Made by a program: the position numbers and the translations under genes. Below, piece by piece: positions 52,457 to 62,037 of a DNA stretch of 64,000 bases; the stretch's first letter is position 1; every line of letters begins with the position of its first letter. Source of the stretch: an uncultured bacterium (GTDB taxonomy: Bacteria > Gemmatimonadota > Gemmatimonadetes > Longimicrobiales > RSA9); assembly GCA_937889645.1 (NCBI GenBank), contig CALBZE010000024.1:1-64000 (forward strand), in the 5' to 3' direction. The notes beneath the pieces are model-generated. The model was not told the DNA's origin, searched no databases, and was given only the letters and a program-made list of their open reading frames with translations.

Positions 52457-53512
52457 ATGGCGGTGCGCGAGCCGATCATCCTCGGGATCGAGACATCCTG
52501 CGACGAGACCTCGGCCGCCGTGCTGCGCGGCGAGCGGGAGATCCTCGGCCACGTCATCCTCTCCCAGGATGTCCACAAGCTCTACGGCGGGGTCGTTCCC
52601 GAACTCGCGAGCCGGGCACACCTCCGGGTCATCGACGACGTCGTCCACGGCGCGCTCGCGGAGGCGGGTATCGCCCTCGGCGAGGTCGACGTGATCGGCG
52701 CGACGGCCGGTCCAGGGCTGATCGGCGCGCTCCTCGTCGGGCTCACGTGGGCCAAGGGGGTCTCGTACGCGCTCGGCAGGCCGCTCGTCGCCGTCCATCA
52801 CATGGAGGCGCACCTCTTCGCGGCGGAGCTCGAGAACCCGGCGGCACGACCGCCGTTCGTCGCGCTGCTCGTCTCCGGCGGGCACACGATGCTGCTCTGG
52901 GTCCCCGAGTGGGGGCGCTACGAACTCCTCGGCGAGACGCGCGACGACGCCGCGGGCGAGGCGTTCGACAAGGTCGCCAAGATCCTGGGGCTGGGCTACC
53001 CGGGCGGGCCGGTCATCCAGCGCGTCGCGCAGGAGGGCGATCCCGCGGCGTACGATTTCCCACGGCCGATGCTCGCCGCGAACCAGCTGGAGACGGACGA
53101 CGACTACTACGACTTTTCCTTCAGCGGACTCAAGACGGCGGTCCTCACGCGGGTGCGCGCACTCGAGGCGGAGGGACGGCTGGAGGGCGAGGTCGCGAAC
53201 CTGGCCGCGTCATTCCAGGCGGCCGCGATCGATGTGCTCGTCGCCAAGACGATGCGCGCCGTCGAGGCCAAGGGGTGCCGGCGAGTCCTGATCGGCGGCG
53301 GCGTCGCCGCGAGCCGCGCGCTTCGGACCGGACTGGCGGACGCGCTCGGCCCCGGCGGCGAGCTCTTCTACCCGTCCCCTCGGCTGGCCACCGACAACGG
53401 AGCGATGATCGCCCGCGCCGCGCTGTTCCACTGGCGTCGCGGCGAGGTGGCCGGACTCGACGTCACCGCACGAGCGGACCTGCCGTTCCCCGGATTGGAG
53501 CGCGTCCGGTGA
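52457..53512 (+). CDS. tsaD: tRNA N6-threonylcarbamoyladenosine transferase TsaD
   Basis: This 351-aa protein transfers threonylcarbamoyl to A37 of tRNAs reading ANN codons. Motifs: GIETSCDETSAAVL, VHHMEAHLFA (iron ligands), VSGGHT, GEAFDKVAKILGLGYPGGP, FSFSGLKT and GGVAASRALR. ATG at 52457 lies 2 bp after the YbbR gene. TsaB, TsaC and TsaE are elsewhere. Confidence 0.96.
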   Translation: MAVREPIILGIETSCDETSAAVLRGEREILGHVILSQDVHKLYGGVVPELASRAHLRVIDDVVHGALAEAGIALGEVDVIGATAGPGLIGALLVGLTWAKGVSYALGRPLVAVHHMEAHLFAAELENPAARPPFVALLVSGGHTMLLWVPEWGRYELLGETRDDAAGEAFDKVAKILGLGYPGGPVIQRVAQEGDPAAYDFPRPMLAANQLETDDDYYDFSFSGLKTAVLTRVRALEAEGRLEGEVANLAASFQAAAIDVLVAKTMRAVEAKGCRRVLIGGGVAASRALRTGLADALGPGGELFYPSPRLATDNGAMIARAALFHWRRGEVAGLDVTARADLPFPGLERVR

Positions 53513-53537
53513 TCCGGATGGAACGGAAGAGACTCAC

Positions 53538-54422
53538 GTGTTGACGATTCTTCACGTATCCGATCTGCACTTCGGGCCGCACTACCTGCCTCACGTGGGC
53601 GAGGCGACGCTGCAAGCCGCGGAGGCGCTCGAGCCGGATATCATCGTCGCGAGCGGGGATTTCACGCAGCGTGCGAAGGAGCGCCAGTTCGCGGAGGCGC
53701 GGCGGTTCCTCGATCGGCTGCCGCCCGTGCCGCTCGTCGTCGTGCCGGGCAACCACGACGTGCCGCTTTATCGGGTGGCCGAGCGGATCTTTTCGCCGCT
53801 CGACCTGTACCGAAAGTACATTTCCGAGGAGCTCGACACCGTGCTCCGCCGCGACGACGCCGTCATCGTCGGGCTGAATTCGACCAGTCCGTACCGCGCG
53901 ATCACGAACGGCCGGATCGACTCCGCCCAGCTCGACTTCTGCGAGGCGGCGCTGTGCGACGCGCCGGCGGGTGCGGCGCGCATCGTCGTCGCGCATCACC
54001 ACTTCGCGCCCGCGCCGGACTACGAGGGCGGACAGGTGATGCCGAAGGCGAAGCGGGCGATCGATCGGTTCACCGCGCTCGACGTCGATCTGATCCTCGG
54101 CGGGCATCTGCATCGCGCATATATCGGCAACTCGCTCGACGTATACCCGGGGCGCGACCGCGAGCGCGGGATCATCATCGTGCAGTGCGGGACGACCACC
54201 TCGCGCCGCGGGCGGGCGCGGGAGCGCGAGAAGAATTCCTTCAACCTCATCCGCATTGGCGAAGACATCATTCGCGTGACCCATTACATGTACTTCGACG
54301 ATGCGGGCGGTTTCGCCCCGTTCAGCCGCCACGTCTTCCCGCGTCCGGGGCGTCGGTACTTCACCGACGCCGTCGGCGGCGAGGCCGGGCGTCGCGGCGG
54401 GCGCTACGACGACGGGGACTGA
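53538..54422 (+). CDS. Metallophosphoesterase
   Basis: This 294-aa protein has all calcineurin-type phosphoesterase motifs: HVSDLHFG, SGDFTQR, PGNHD, AHHHF and GGHLHRAY. No signal peptide is visible. The family includes nucleotide phosphodiesterases and many uncharacterised members. GTG at 53538. It ends 1 bp before the Omp85 gene. Confidence 0.88.
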   Translation: MLTILHVSDLHFGPHYLPHVGEATLQAAEALEPDIIVASGDFTQRAKERQFAEARRFLDRLPPVPLVVVPGNHDVPLYRVAERIFSPLDLYRKYISEELDTVLRRDDAVIVGLNSTSPYRAITNGRIDSAQLDFCEAALCDAPAGAARIVVAHHHFAPAPDYEGGQVMPKAKRAIDRFTALDVDLILGGHLHRAYIGNSLDVYPGRDRERGIIIVQCGTTTSRRGRAREREKNSFNLIRIGEDIIRVTHYMYFDDAGGFAPFSRHVFPRPGRRYFTDAVGGEAGRRGGRYDDGD

Positions 54423-54423
54423 G

Positions 54424-56652
54424 ATGGTGGGAGGCGGCGGACGCGCTCGCGTCGGGACGGGGGGCCTCGGCCGCGTGCGACGCGCCCGGCGACTCTGGGC
54501 GCGCGTGCTCGCGGCGGCGGTCGCATCCGTCGCGCTCCCGGCACGGGTATCGGCTCAGGATGCCGTGGTTCTGCCGCGTGAGGTCGTCGACCTGCGCTTC
54601 GAGGGCGCCCGGGCGTTCCCCGTCGAACAGCTCCGCACCGCGATCGAGACACGGAAAACGGGGTGCGGCGTGCCCCTCCTCTGCTACGTGGGCATCGGGC
54701 GCGACCACCAGTACCTGGAAAACCCGGCCGTCCTGAACGCCGACGTGTTTCGGCTCCGGACGTTCTACGCGCAGCGCGGCTACCGCGACGCCCAGATCGA
54801 CGTCGACACGATCCCGTCGAGGTCCGGGATCGAGGTCGTGTTCCGGATCGACGAGCGCGAGCCGGTCCGCGTGACGACGCTCGAGGTCGATGGCGCCGCC
54901 GGCTTCCTCCCCGACGACATCACCGATTGGCTCCCACTCCGGCGCGGCGACCCGCTCAACCTGATCATGGTCGAGGCGGCGCGCGATTCGCTGATCAGCG
55001 CGTTGCGCAACCGTGGGTATCCCCGGGCCGAGGTCCTGGTCGACCAGATTTTCATCCCGGCACAGTCGCGCGAGGCCGAGGTACGGTACCTGGTGATCCC
55101 GGGCACCGATGCGCGCTTCGGCCGGATCGAGATCATCGGGCACAACCAGGTCTCCGAAGATCTGATCCGTCAGATGCTGACGTTCTCCGAAGGAGACGTC
55201 TACCGGCAGAGCGAGCTCCTGACGAGCCAGCGGAACGTTTACGGCCTGGGCTTCTTCCAGAACGTGTCGATCCAGCCGCTCCTGGGCGAGGCGACGGACA
55301 CGATCGTTCCGATCCGGATCCAGGTCAACGAGGGGAACACCCGCCGCATCCGCGTCGGCGGAGGGTTCAACAATCTCGATTGCATCAACGCCGAAGGGCG
55401 GTGGACCAACAGCAACTTCTTCGGCGGCGCGCGGCGTCTCGAACTGCGCGGGGCGGTGACGAACGTCCTCGCGCAGCGGCTATTCGACATCGCAGGCCTG
55501 TGCGAAAGGGGGCAGGACATCGACCCCAGGTACCGGGACCTGAGCGGCTCGCTGTCGGCGGACTTCACCCAGCCATGGTTCCTCGGGCCCCGCAACACGC
55601 TGGGCGCCGGGCTGTTCATCGAACGGCAATCCCTGCCGGGCGTCTTCATCCGCAGCGCGCGGGGCGGATACCTGAACATCGTCCGGACCATCAGCGCCCG
55701 GACCTCGCTCGGGCTCGCGTTCCGCCCGGAGCTGACCGAACTCGACGCCGTGGGGAACGAGTTGGTCTTCTGCATGAGCTACATCGCCTGCGCGATCAAC
55801 CAGGTCGACGTCCTCGGCGAGCCACACTGGCTGAACCCGATCGCGCTGTCGTTCACGCGCGACCGCTCGAACCTAGCGTTCTTCCCGACCCGCGGGTACA
55901 TCCTCCGCCTCGAAACCGAGTACGCCGCGCCCCTCACGGGCTCCGAGTTCGCCTACTTTCTCGCCGCGGGCGACGTGGCCTCGTACCGCGATATCGGGAG
56001 CGGCGTGATCCTTGCCACGCACCTGCGCGCCGGGTGGGCCAAGGCGATCGAGGAGCCGGGCACGGCCGAAGGGCTCGGGTTGCACCCGCAGAAGCGGTTC
56101 TTCGCCGGCGGCGCGAACAGCGTCCGGGGCTTCGCTCAGTACCGCCTCGGTCCCAAAGTGCTCCACGTCGAGCCGGATGTGCTCCTGAGTGGGGACGGCG
56201 TCGGGCAGAGCGTGTGTACCGTGGACGACATCGCCGCAGGCGAATGCGACGCGAGTGCGCTCGCCCGCGACGCGTTCGACGTCCGCCCCGTGGGCGGCGA
56301 CCTGCTCTTCGAGGGGAGCGTCGAACTTCGATTCCCCTTGTCGAGGAATTGGAGGGGCGCGGCGTTCGTAGACTTCGGCCAGGTCTGGCAGGTCGCCACC
56401 CAGGACGGGGTCGGCTCCGCGGCGACGCTCGGCAACATCGTCGTCTCGCCGGGGCTCGGCATCCGCTACGGCAGCCCGATCGGGCCGATCCGCGTCGACG
56501 TGGGGTTCAATGGACAGGGCGAAGAGCTGCTCCCGGTCGTCACTACGGACCAAACGGGACGGCTACGGTTCCAGAAGCCCTATGCGTGGAGCCCCGGGGG
56601 CGGTTTCTTCGACCGCTTGCAGTTCCATTTCTCGATCGGACAGGCGTTCTAG
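54424..56652 (+). CDS. Omp85-family outer-membrane protein, TamA/BamA-like
   Basis: This 742-aa protein has a signal region ending near VSAQD, three POTRA-like repeats (about 50-310; VVDLRFEGARAFPVEQL, VTTLEVDGAAGFLPDD, FGRIEIIGHNQVSEDLI) and a beta-barrel with FFAGGANSVRGF (the VRGF motif of lid loop 6) and a final aromatic FHFSIGQAF. Since tamB follows directly, TamA is a better guess than BamA. ATG at 54424 gives an Arg-rich pre-signal of about 30 residues; a later start may be used. Confidence 0.85.
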   Translation: MVGGGGRARVGTGGLGRVRRARRLWARVLAAAVASVALPARVSAQDAVVLPREVVDLRFEGARAFPVEQLRTAIETRKTGCGVPLLCYVGIGRDHQYLENPAVLNADVFRLRTFYAQRGYRDAQIDVDTIPSRSGIEVVFRIDEREPVRVTTLEVDGAAGFLPDDITDWLPLRRGDPLNLIMVEAARDSLISALRNRGYPRAEVLVDQIFIPAQSREAEVRYLVIPGTDARFGRIEIIGHNQVSEDLIRQMLTFSEGDVYRQSELLTSQRNVYGLGFFQNVSIQPLLGEATDTIVPIRIQVNEGNTRRIRVGGGFNNLDCINAEGRWTNSNFFGGARRLELRGAVTNVLAQRLFDIAGLCERGQDIDPRYRDLSGSLSADFTQPWFLGPRNTLGAGLFIERQSLPGVFIRSARGGYLNIVRTISARTSLGLAFRPELTELDAVGNELVFCMSYIACAINQVDVLGEPHWLNPIALSFTRDRSNLAFFPTRGYILRLETEYAAPLTGSEFAYFLAAGDVASYRDIGSGVILATHLRAGWAKAIEEPGTAEGLGLHPQKRFFAGGANSVRGFAQYRLGPKVLHVEPDVLLSGDGVGQSVCTVDDIAAGECDASALARDAFDVRPVGGDLLFEGSVELRFPLSRNWRGAAFVDFGQVWQVATQDGVGSAATLGNIVVSPGLGIRYGSPIGPIRVDVGFNGQGEELLPVVTTDQTGRLRFQKPYAWSPGGGFFDRLQFHFSIGQAF

Positions 56653-56655
56653 GCC

Positions 56656-59600
56656 GTGAACCGCACGATCCGCGTAGCCGGGTACATCTTCCTGGGGCTC
56701 GTCCTCGGCCTCGGTATCGTCGTCGGGGCGCTGTTCGTCCTGACGAAGACCGAGTTCGGGCTCGAGCGCGTGCGTCGGTTCGCGCTCGAGCAGGTCGGCC
56801 GGAGGACGCAGGGTGAGCTGCGCGTCGAGCGGATCGAGAGCGCGGGGCTCTTCGGCGGCGTCGTGCTCCACGGCGTCACGCTGAACGACTCGCTCGGTTT
56901 TCCTTTCCTGCGCGCGGACAGCATCCGGCTTCGCTACCGCTGGCGGAACCTGATCCGGGGCCGTGTCGTCTTCGACGGCCTCGTCGCGTACCGTCCCGAG
57001 GTCTACCTGCTCCGGCTCCCCGGGGACACGCTCTGGAACTTCGAGCGGATCTTCGGCTCCCCCACGCCGGAGGCGGACGGCGAGGACAATTTCATCCTGA
57101 TCGATCACGCGACCATCGTCGATGGGTTGGTCGTCCTGCGGACGCCTTGGACGCCGGACGAGCCGATCACGGAGCCGGACGACACGGCCCGGCTCATCCT
57201 CGAGGACATCCCGGGATACGGCAAGGTCCGCGTGCTTCGCTTCGAGTCGGTCGACGCCGACCTGCCGCGCGTGCTCTGGGAGTCGCCCGTCGAAGAGGGG
57301 AAGCTCTTCCGCATCCGCCGCCTCTCCACGCGGGGCTACATCTGGAAGACGCCGTTCGAGCTGCAGGACCTGGCGGGCGTCGTCACGATCCGGGACTCGC
57401 TGATCTCCTTCGAGGCGAGCCGGTTCCGGCTGCCGGGTTCGCGCGGTTCGGGCGTCGGGCGAATCATTCTGGACGACGACAACCAGTACGACATCCGCAT
57501 CGTCGGCGATGAGGTACAGTTCGCCGACCTGCAGTGGCTCTACCCGCGGTTCCCCGACGAAGGCTCGGGCAAGCTGGTCTTCCGGATCCAGAGCCAACCC
57601 GACGGCGGTATCCTGTGGCTCGCGCAGGACGCCCACATCCGGGCGCCGGGCACGGTGTTGCGCGGGGACTTCGGGATCGTCACCGGGGACACTCTGTACT
57701 TCACGCAGGTCAATCTGAGGGCGTCGCCGATCGACCTGCAGCTCCTTGCCGACGTCCTTCCGGTCGAGCTACCGGTCGAGGGGCTCATGGTGGGGACGGT
57801 CGTAGTCGAGGGGCCGATCTCGTCGCTCTCGACGGAGGTCGATCTCCGGCTCACCCGAGCGGGCGGGGCGGAGTCGGCGCGTCTGCGCGGCAGCGGCACG
57901 CTCGATCTGCAAGCGCCGTTCGGGGTCGAGAATCTCGATGCGACGGTCGCCGGGCTCGACCTCTCGGCGTTCCCGGCGCTTCGGGAGCGCATGCGGGGCG
58001 CCGGCGTGTTCTCCGGTAGGGTGCAGGCGACGGGTCGCCTGGACCAGGCGCTGCACCTGACGACCACGATCCGCCATCAGCTTCCGGGGCGCGCCGTGTC
58101 GGTCGTGCGGGGGCAGGGAACGGTGAGCTACCCGCTCGGCGGCGAGCCGGCGGTCGATGCGACGCTCGAGGCCGATTCCGTCGCGCTGGCCTTGCTCGGC
58201 GTGCTGGTCCCGGCGCTCGACGTGCTCCGTGGCGATGTAACGGGCCCGATACGGGTGCGGGGCCCGGTCTCCGACCTGGAACTCGAGGCGGAGCTCGCGT
58301 CGGCGGCCGGACCGGTCCGCTTCGACGCCCGATTCGACCTGTCCGGCGCCCGGCCCCGTTTCGCTGCCGAAGGGCGACTCGTCGAGTTCCGGCTCGACAG
58401 CATTCTGCCCGGGATCGACGAGACGGTGCTCACAGCGCGCGTGCTTGCCGACGCCACAGGCGACGACGACGCGACGCACGTTCGGATCGAGCTGGAATAC
58501 GGCTGGACCGGGCCGATCGAGTTTCGCCGCGGCAGCGCCCGGTTCAGCATGGACGACGGGCTGCTCCGCGTCGACACGCTCACGCTCGACAGCCAGGTCG
58601 GGCGACTCGACGCGCGCGGCGAGATCGGGCTCGACGCGGCCCGGCAGGGGGAGCTCGAGGTCGCGCTCCACGTCGATTCGCTCGCCGCTCTGCGCTGGCC
58701 GCTCTTCGGCGACGCGGCGTTCGGCATGGACGACACGGTGTCGGCGCGCATCGGCGGGAGCGCCTTTGTCCGGAGCACGCTGCGCGGCTCTGTCGTCGAC
58801 CTCGAGGCCGACGGGGAGGTGCGCTTGGACGGCGTCGCCTATCGCGCCTTCGACGTCGGGCGCGCCGACCTCCGGTTCGCCGTCCACGGGATCGGCACCG
58901 ACTCGCTGCGCATCGACGCTCGCGGCGATGCCAGCGGCGCAGCCGTGTACGGCCGCCCCATCGACTCCGCGCACGGAACCCTATCGTACGCGGTCGGGGT
59001 CGGGTCGCTCGAGTTCGAGGCGCGTGGCGCCGAGCCGGTGTTCGCTCACTACCGCCTGGACGGCGGGTTCCAGCGTGCCGGACGCGGGGTGGAGGTGCGG
59101 CTCCATGAGCTGCGCGCCCGAGACTGGATCGGTGACTGGCGACTGGCGAGTCCCGCCCGGCTGCTCGTCGGCGGCGACGGTATCGAGGTGGACGACCTGC
59201 GGATCGAGCGCGATGACGCCGCCGGGTACGTCTATGCGGCCGGCTCGATCCCGTGGCGATCGGATGACGAGGCATCGCGGCTCGCGCCGCTGGCTGCGAA
59301 TTTCCGCCTCGACGCCGAGAACGTGCCGGTCTCGCCGCTCCGCGTGAATGGCGGCGGGACGCAGCCCTCCGCATTCCTGACCGGTACCGTCTCGATCTCC
59401 GGGTCGGCCGAGAACCCGGTCATGGACGCGACGCTCGCACTCGATTCCGTCGTCTACCAGTCGGTTCGGATCGACAGGATCGGCGCGACACTGGCCTACG
59501 CGGACCGCCGCCTCGAGGGGAGGCTCGATGCGAGCCTCGATGGCCGCATCGTGCTGACCGGCAACGGCCAGGTCCCGCTCGACCTCGCGCTCGCGCCGGT

Positions 59601-61044
59601 CGCGGAGCGTCGGCTCGATCGGTCGATGTTGGTCCGGCTTCGCGCCGACGGCGTCCCCGCGGCATTCGTCACGGGACTCGTCGACGGGTTCCGCGACGTG
59701 CGCGGCAACCTGACCGGTTCGATGACGATCGGCGGGACGCCGCTGACCCCCGAGCTGGGCGGCGTCGTCGAGCTGCGCGGCGGCGAAGCGGTCTGGACCG
59801 TCTCCGGCGTTCGCTATCGCGACGTGCATGGCAGCTTCCGGGTCCTGGACAAGCAGGACGTCGCCATCGAGCTTTCCGCCCGGGCCGGCGGCGGCACCGC
59901 GAAAGCGATCGGGACGATGACGTTCATCCCGCTCTCGGACCCGACGTTCAACCTCACGATCACCGCGAACGCGTTTCAACTCGCGCAGCGGCGCGACGTG
60001 GCCGCGACGGGCTCCGGCAGGATCCGTCTGACGGGGCGCTATTCCGAGCCGTTCCTCACGGGGAACATCCAGGTCGACAGGGGCGAGCTCTTCCTCGACG
60101 AGGTCTGGCACCAGTACAACATCGTGGCGCTGGACGACCAGACGCTCCTCAGCGTGGTCGACACCTCGATCGTCGCGATCCGACGGACGAGCAACCCCTT
60201 CATCCGCAACCTCACGATCCAGGATTTCACGATCGACGTCGACCGCGACAGCTGGCTGCGGGGCCGCACGCTCGATGTCGAGGTCGCCGGCCGCCTCCAC
60301 GTCGACTTCGACCGCCGCGCCGAGGAGCTGCGCATGACCGGCGCGCTGAACGCGATCCGCGGCTCCTACGGCCTCTACATCACCGAGGAGCTCCCCGTCC
60401 TCAACTTCGCCGTGCGCGAGGGCGTCGTCGAATTCGACGGGACGCCGGGGATCAACCCGCGCCTCGACATCGTCGGCGCCCGCAGGGTGCGCACCGAAGG
60501 CGGCACGCTAAACGTCGAGGCGGTCGTGACCGGCACGCTCCGTAACCCGCGCGTCTCGCTCCGGAGCGACGCGCAGCCGCCGATCGCCGAGTCCGACCTG
60601 CTGAGCCTCGTCCTGTTCGGACGGCCCACCTCGGACATCGCTCGACTCGGCGCGCTCACCGGCTTCGGGGTCGGTGTCGCGACCGGCGCCGTTTCGACGG
60701 GGCTCCAATCCCTGATCTCCGACTTCGGGTTCGTCGACTACTTCGCCATTACGGAGTGGGAGGGCTCGACCATCGACGGGGGCGGGCTCGACGGCATCTT
60801 CTCGCGTTCGCAGGTCGAGATCGGGCGATACCTGGGTCAGAACTGGTACGTCGCGTTCAGCAGCCCGCTCACCACGGGCCAGCGCCCGACCGAGCTCTTC
60901 GGCGCGCGCGTCGAATGGCGCTTCGCGCCGACGTGGACCGGCGAGTTCTTCTGGGAGAACCGCTTCCTACGCGGGCTCTCGTTCCACCCCACGCAGCAGG
61001 AACGCGTCATGGGGTTCTTCTTCTTCCGCGAGTGGGGGTTCTGA
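56656..61044 (+). CDS. tamB: TamB-like translocation/lipid transport protein
   Basis: This 1462-aa protein has an N-terminal membrane anchor (about 7-30) and a long series of beta strands without cysteine-rich or enzymatic motifs, ending in the TamB (DUF490) domain: LDVEVAGRLHVDF, IRGSYGLYI, PVLNFAVREGVVEFDGTPGINPRLDIVGARRV, LVLFGRPTSDI. TamB proteins bridge inner and outer membranes and move phospholipids or assist barrel assembly. GTG at 56656, 3 bp after the Omp85 gene. Length is typical. Confidence 0.93.
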   Translation: MNRTIRVAGYIFLGLVLGLGIVVGALFVLTKTEFGLERVRRFALEQVGRRTQGELRVERIESAGLFGGVVLHGVTLNDSLGFPFLRADSIRLRYRWRNLIRGRVVFDGLVAYRPEVYLLRLPGDTLWNFERIFGSPTPEADGEDNFILIDHATIVDGLVVLRTPWTPDEPITEPDDTARLILEDIPGYGKVRVLRFESVDADLPRVLWESPVEEGKLFRIRRLSTRGYIWKTPFELQDLAGVVTIRDSLISFEASRFRLPGSRGSGVGRIILDDDNQYDIRIVGDEVQFADLQWLYPRFPDEGSGKLVFRIQSQPDGGILWLAQDAHIRAPGTVLRGDFGIVTGDTLYFTQVNLRASPIDLQLLADVLPVELPVEGLMVGTVVVEGPISSLSTEVDLRLTRAGGAESARLRGSGTLDLQAPFGVENLDATVAGLDLSAFPALRERMRGAGVFSGRVQATGRLDQALHLTTTIRHQLPGRAVSVVRGQGTVSYPLGGEPAVDATLEADSVALALLGVLVPALDVLRGDVTGPIRVRGPVSDLELEAELASAAGPVRFDARFDLSGARPRFAAEGRLVEFRLDSILPGIDETVLTARVLADATGDDDATHVRIELEYGWTGPIEFRRGSARFSMDDGLLRVDTLTLDSQVGRLDARGEIGLDAARQGELEVALHVDSLAALRWPLFGDAAFGMDDTVSARIGGSAFVRSTLRGSVVDLEADGEVRLDGVAYRAFDVGRADLRFAVHGIGTDSLRIDARGDASGAAVYGRPIDSAHGTLSYAVGVGSLEFEARGAEPVFAHYRLDGGFQRAGRGVEVRLHELRARDWIGDWRLASPARLLVGGDGIEVDDLRIERDDAAGYVYAAGSIPWRSDDEASRLAPLAANFRLDAENVPVSPLRVNGGGTQPSAFLTGTVSISGSAENPVMDATLALDSVVYQSVRIDRIGATLAYADRRLEGRLDASLDGRIVLTGNGQVPLDLALAPVAERRLDRSMLVRLRADGVPAAFVTGLVDGFRDVRGNLTGSMTIGGTPLTPELGGVVELRGGEAVWTVSGVRYRDVHGSFRVLDKQDVAIELSARAGGGTAKAIGTMTFIPLSDPTFNLTITANAFQLAQRRDVAATGSGRIRLTGRYSEPFLTGNIQVDRGELFLDEVWHQYNIVALDDQTLLSVVDTSIVAIRRTSNPFIRNLTIQDFTIDVDRDSWLRGRTLDVEVAGRLHVDFDRRAEELRMTGALNAIRGSYGLYITEELPVLNFAVREGVVEFDGTPGINPRLDIVGARRVRTEGGTLNVEAVVTGTLRNPRVSLRSDAQPPIAESDLLSLVLFGRPTSDIARLGALTGFGVGVATGAVSTGLQSLISDFGFVDYFAITEWEGSTIDGGGLDGIFSRSQVEIGRYLGQNWYVAFSSPLTTGQRPTELFGARVEWRFAPTWTGEFFWENRFLRGLSFHPTQQERVMGFFFFREWGF

Positions 61045-61101
61045 GGACTACGTCCGGATCGCTCTGGACCGGAATTCCTGGCCGCGGGTATCTTTGACGG
61101 C

Positions 61102-62037
61102 ATGATGCCAGAGGTTCTCGCGGGGACGAACCCGTACGCCGGCAGGACCCTCATCATCCTGAACCCGAAAGCCGGGCAGGACGACCCTGCGCGTTTGCGA
61201 CGGATGATCGGCGGTGCGTTCGCCGCTCGCTGCGCGCCGTTCGACCTCGTCGAGACGCGCGGCGCCGGGCACGCCATCGAACTCGCCCGGACCGGCGCCC
61301 GCCTGGGGTATCGCGCCGTTTGCGTCGTCGGCGGCGATGGCACGCTCGCCGAAGCGGCCACGGGCGTGGCCGGCACCGACGTGCCGCTCGGCTTGATCCC
61401 GCGCGGCACCGCGAACCAGGTGGCGCAGAATCTCAACATCCCGACCGAGTTCGAGGCGGCGGTCGAGACCGTCGTCAACGGCACGCCGATGCCGCTCGAC
61501 CTGGGGCGGATCGGCGGCCGCGCGTTCGCCCTGGTCGCGGGCGCAGGGTACGACGCGGCCGTGATGGCCGCCGCGACGCGGCCGATGAAGGAGCGCTGGG
61601 GGTTCGGCGCTTACATCTTTGCCGCCGTCAAGGAGGCGCTCACCGCGGCGCCCGCGGACTTCCGCATCGTCGCCGACGGCGAGGAGATCCGCGTGCGCGC
61701 GGTCACCGTCATGCTCGCCAACATGGGCGAGCTGTACGCGCACTTCCTCCCGTTCAGCTTCCCGCTCGGCCCGCGCCCGACGCATTCGTGGCAGGACGGG
61801 CTCTTCGACGTCGTGATCGTGGCGCCGCGCAACCCGACCGAGTTCCCCGCCATCCTGTGGCGCGCGGCCACGCGGCGCTTCTCGGGCGATGATCGGCTCA
61901 TCCACTTCCAGGCCCGGGAAGTCGAGATCGACGCCGACCCGCCGGTCGCCGTGCAGATCGATGGCGACGCGGCCGGGCAGACCCCCGTCGTCGCCACGGC
62001 GGTGCGCGGCGGGGCCAGGATACTCACGCCTACGTAA
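61102..62037 (+). CDS. Diacylglycerol/sphingosine kinase-like lipid kinase
   Basis: This 311-aa protein has the DAGK catalytic domain: LIILNPKAGQ, GGDGTLAEAATG (77-88), LGLIPRGTANQVAQNLNIP and a C-terminal beta domain ending in QIDGDAAG. It phosphorylates lipid substrates at the inner membrane. Two ATGs in tandem (61102, 61105) can start it. A 57-bp gap separates it from tamB. Confidence 0.9.
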   Translation: MMPEVLAGTNPYAGRTLIILNPKAGQDDPARLRRMIGGAFAARCAPFDLVETRGAGHAIELARTGARLGYRAVCVVGGDGTLAEAATGVAGTDVPLGLIPRGTANQVAQNLNIPTEFEAAVETVVNGTPMPLDLGRIGGRAFALVAGAGYDAAVMAAATRPMKERWGFGAYIFAAVKEALTAAPADFRIVADGEEIRVRAVTVMLANMGELYAHFLPFSFPLGPRPTHSWQDGLFDVVIVAPRNPTEFPAILWRAATRRFSGDDRLIHFQAREVEIDADPPVAVQIDGDAAGQTPVVATAVRGGARILTPT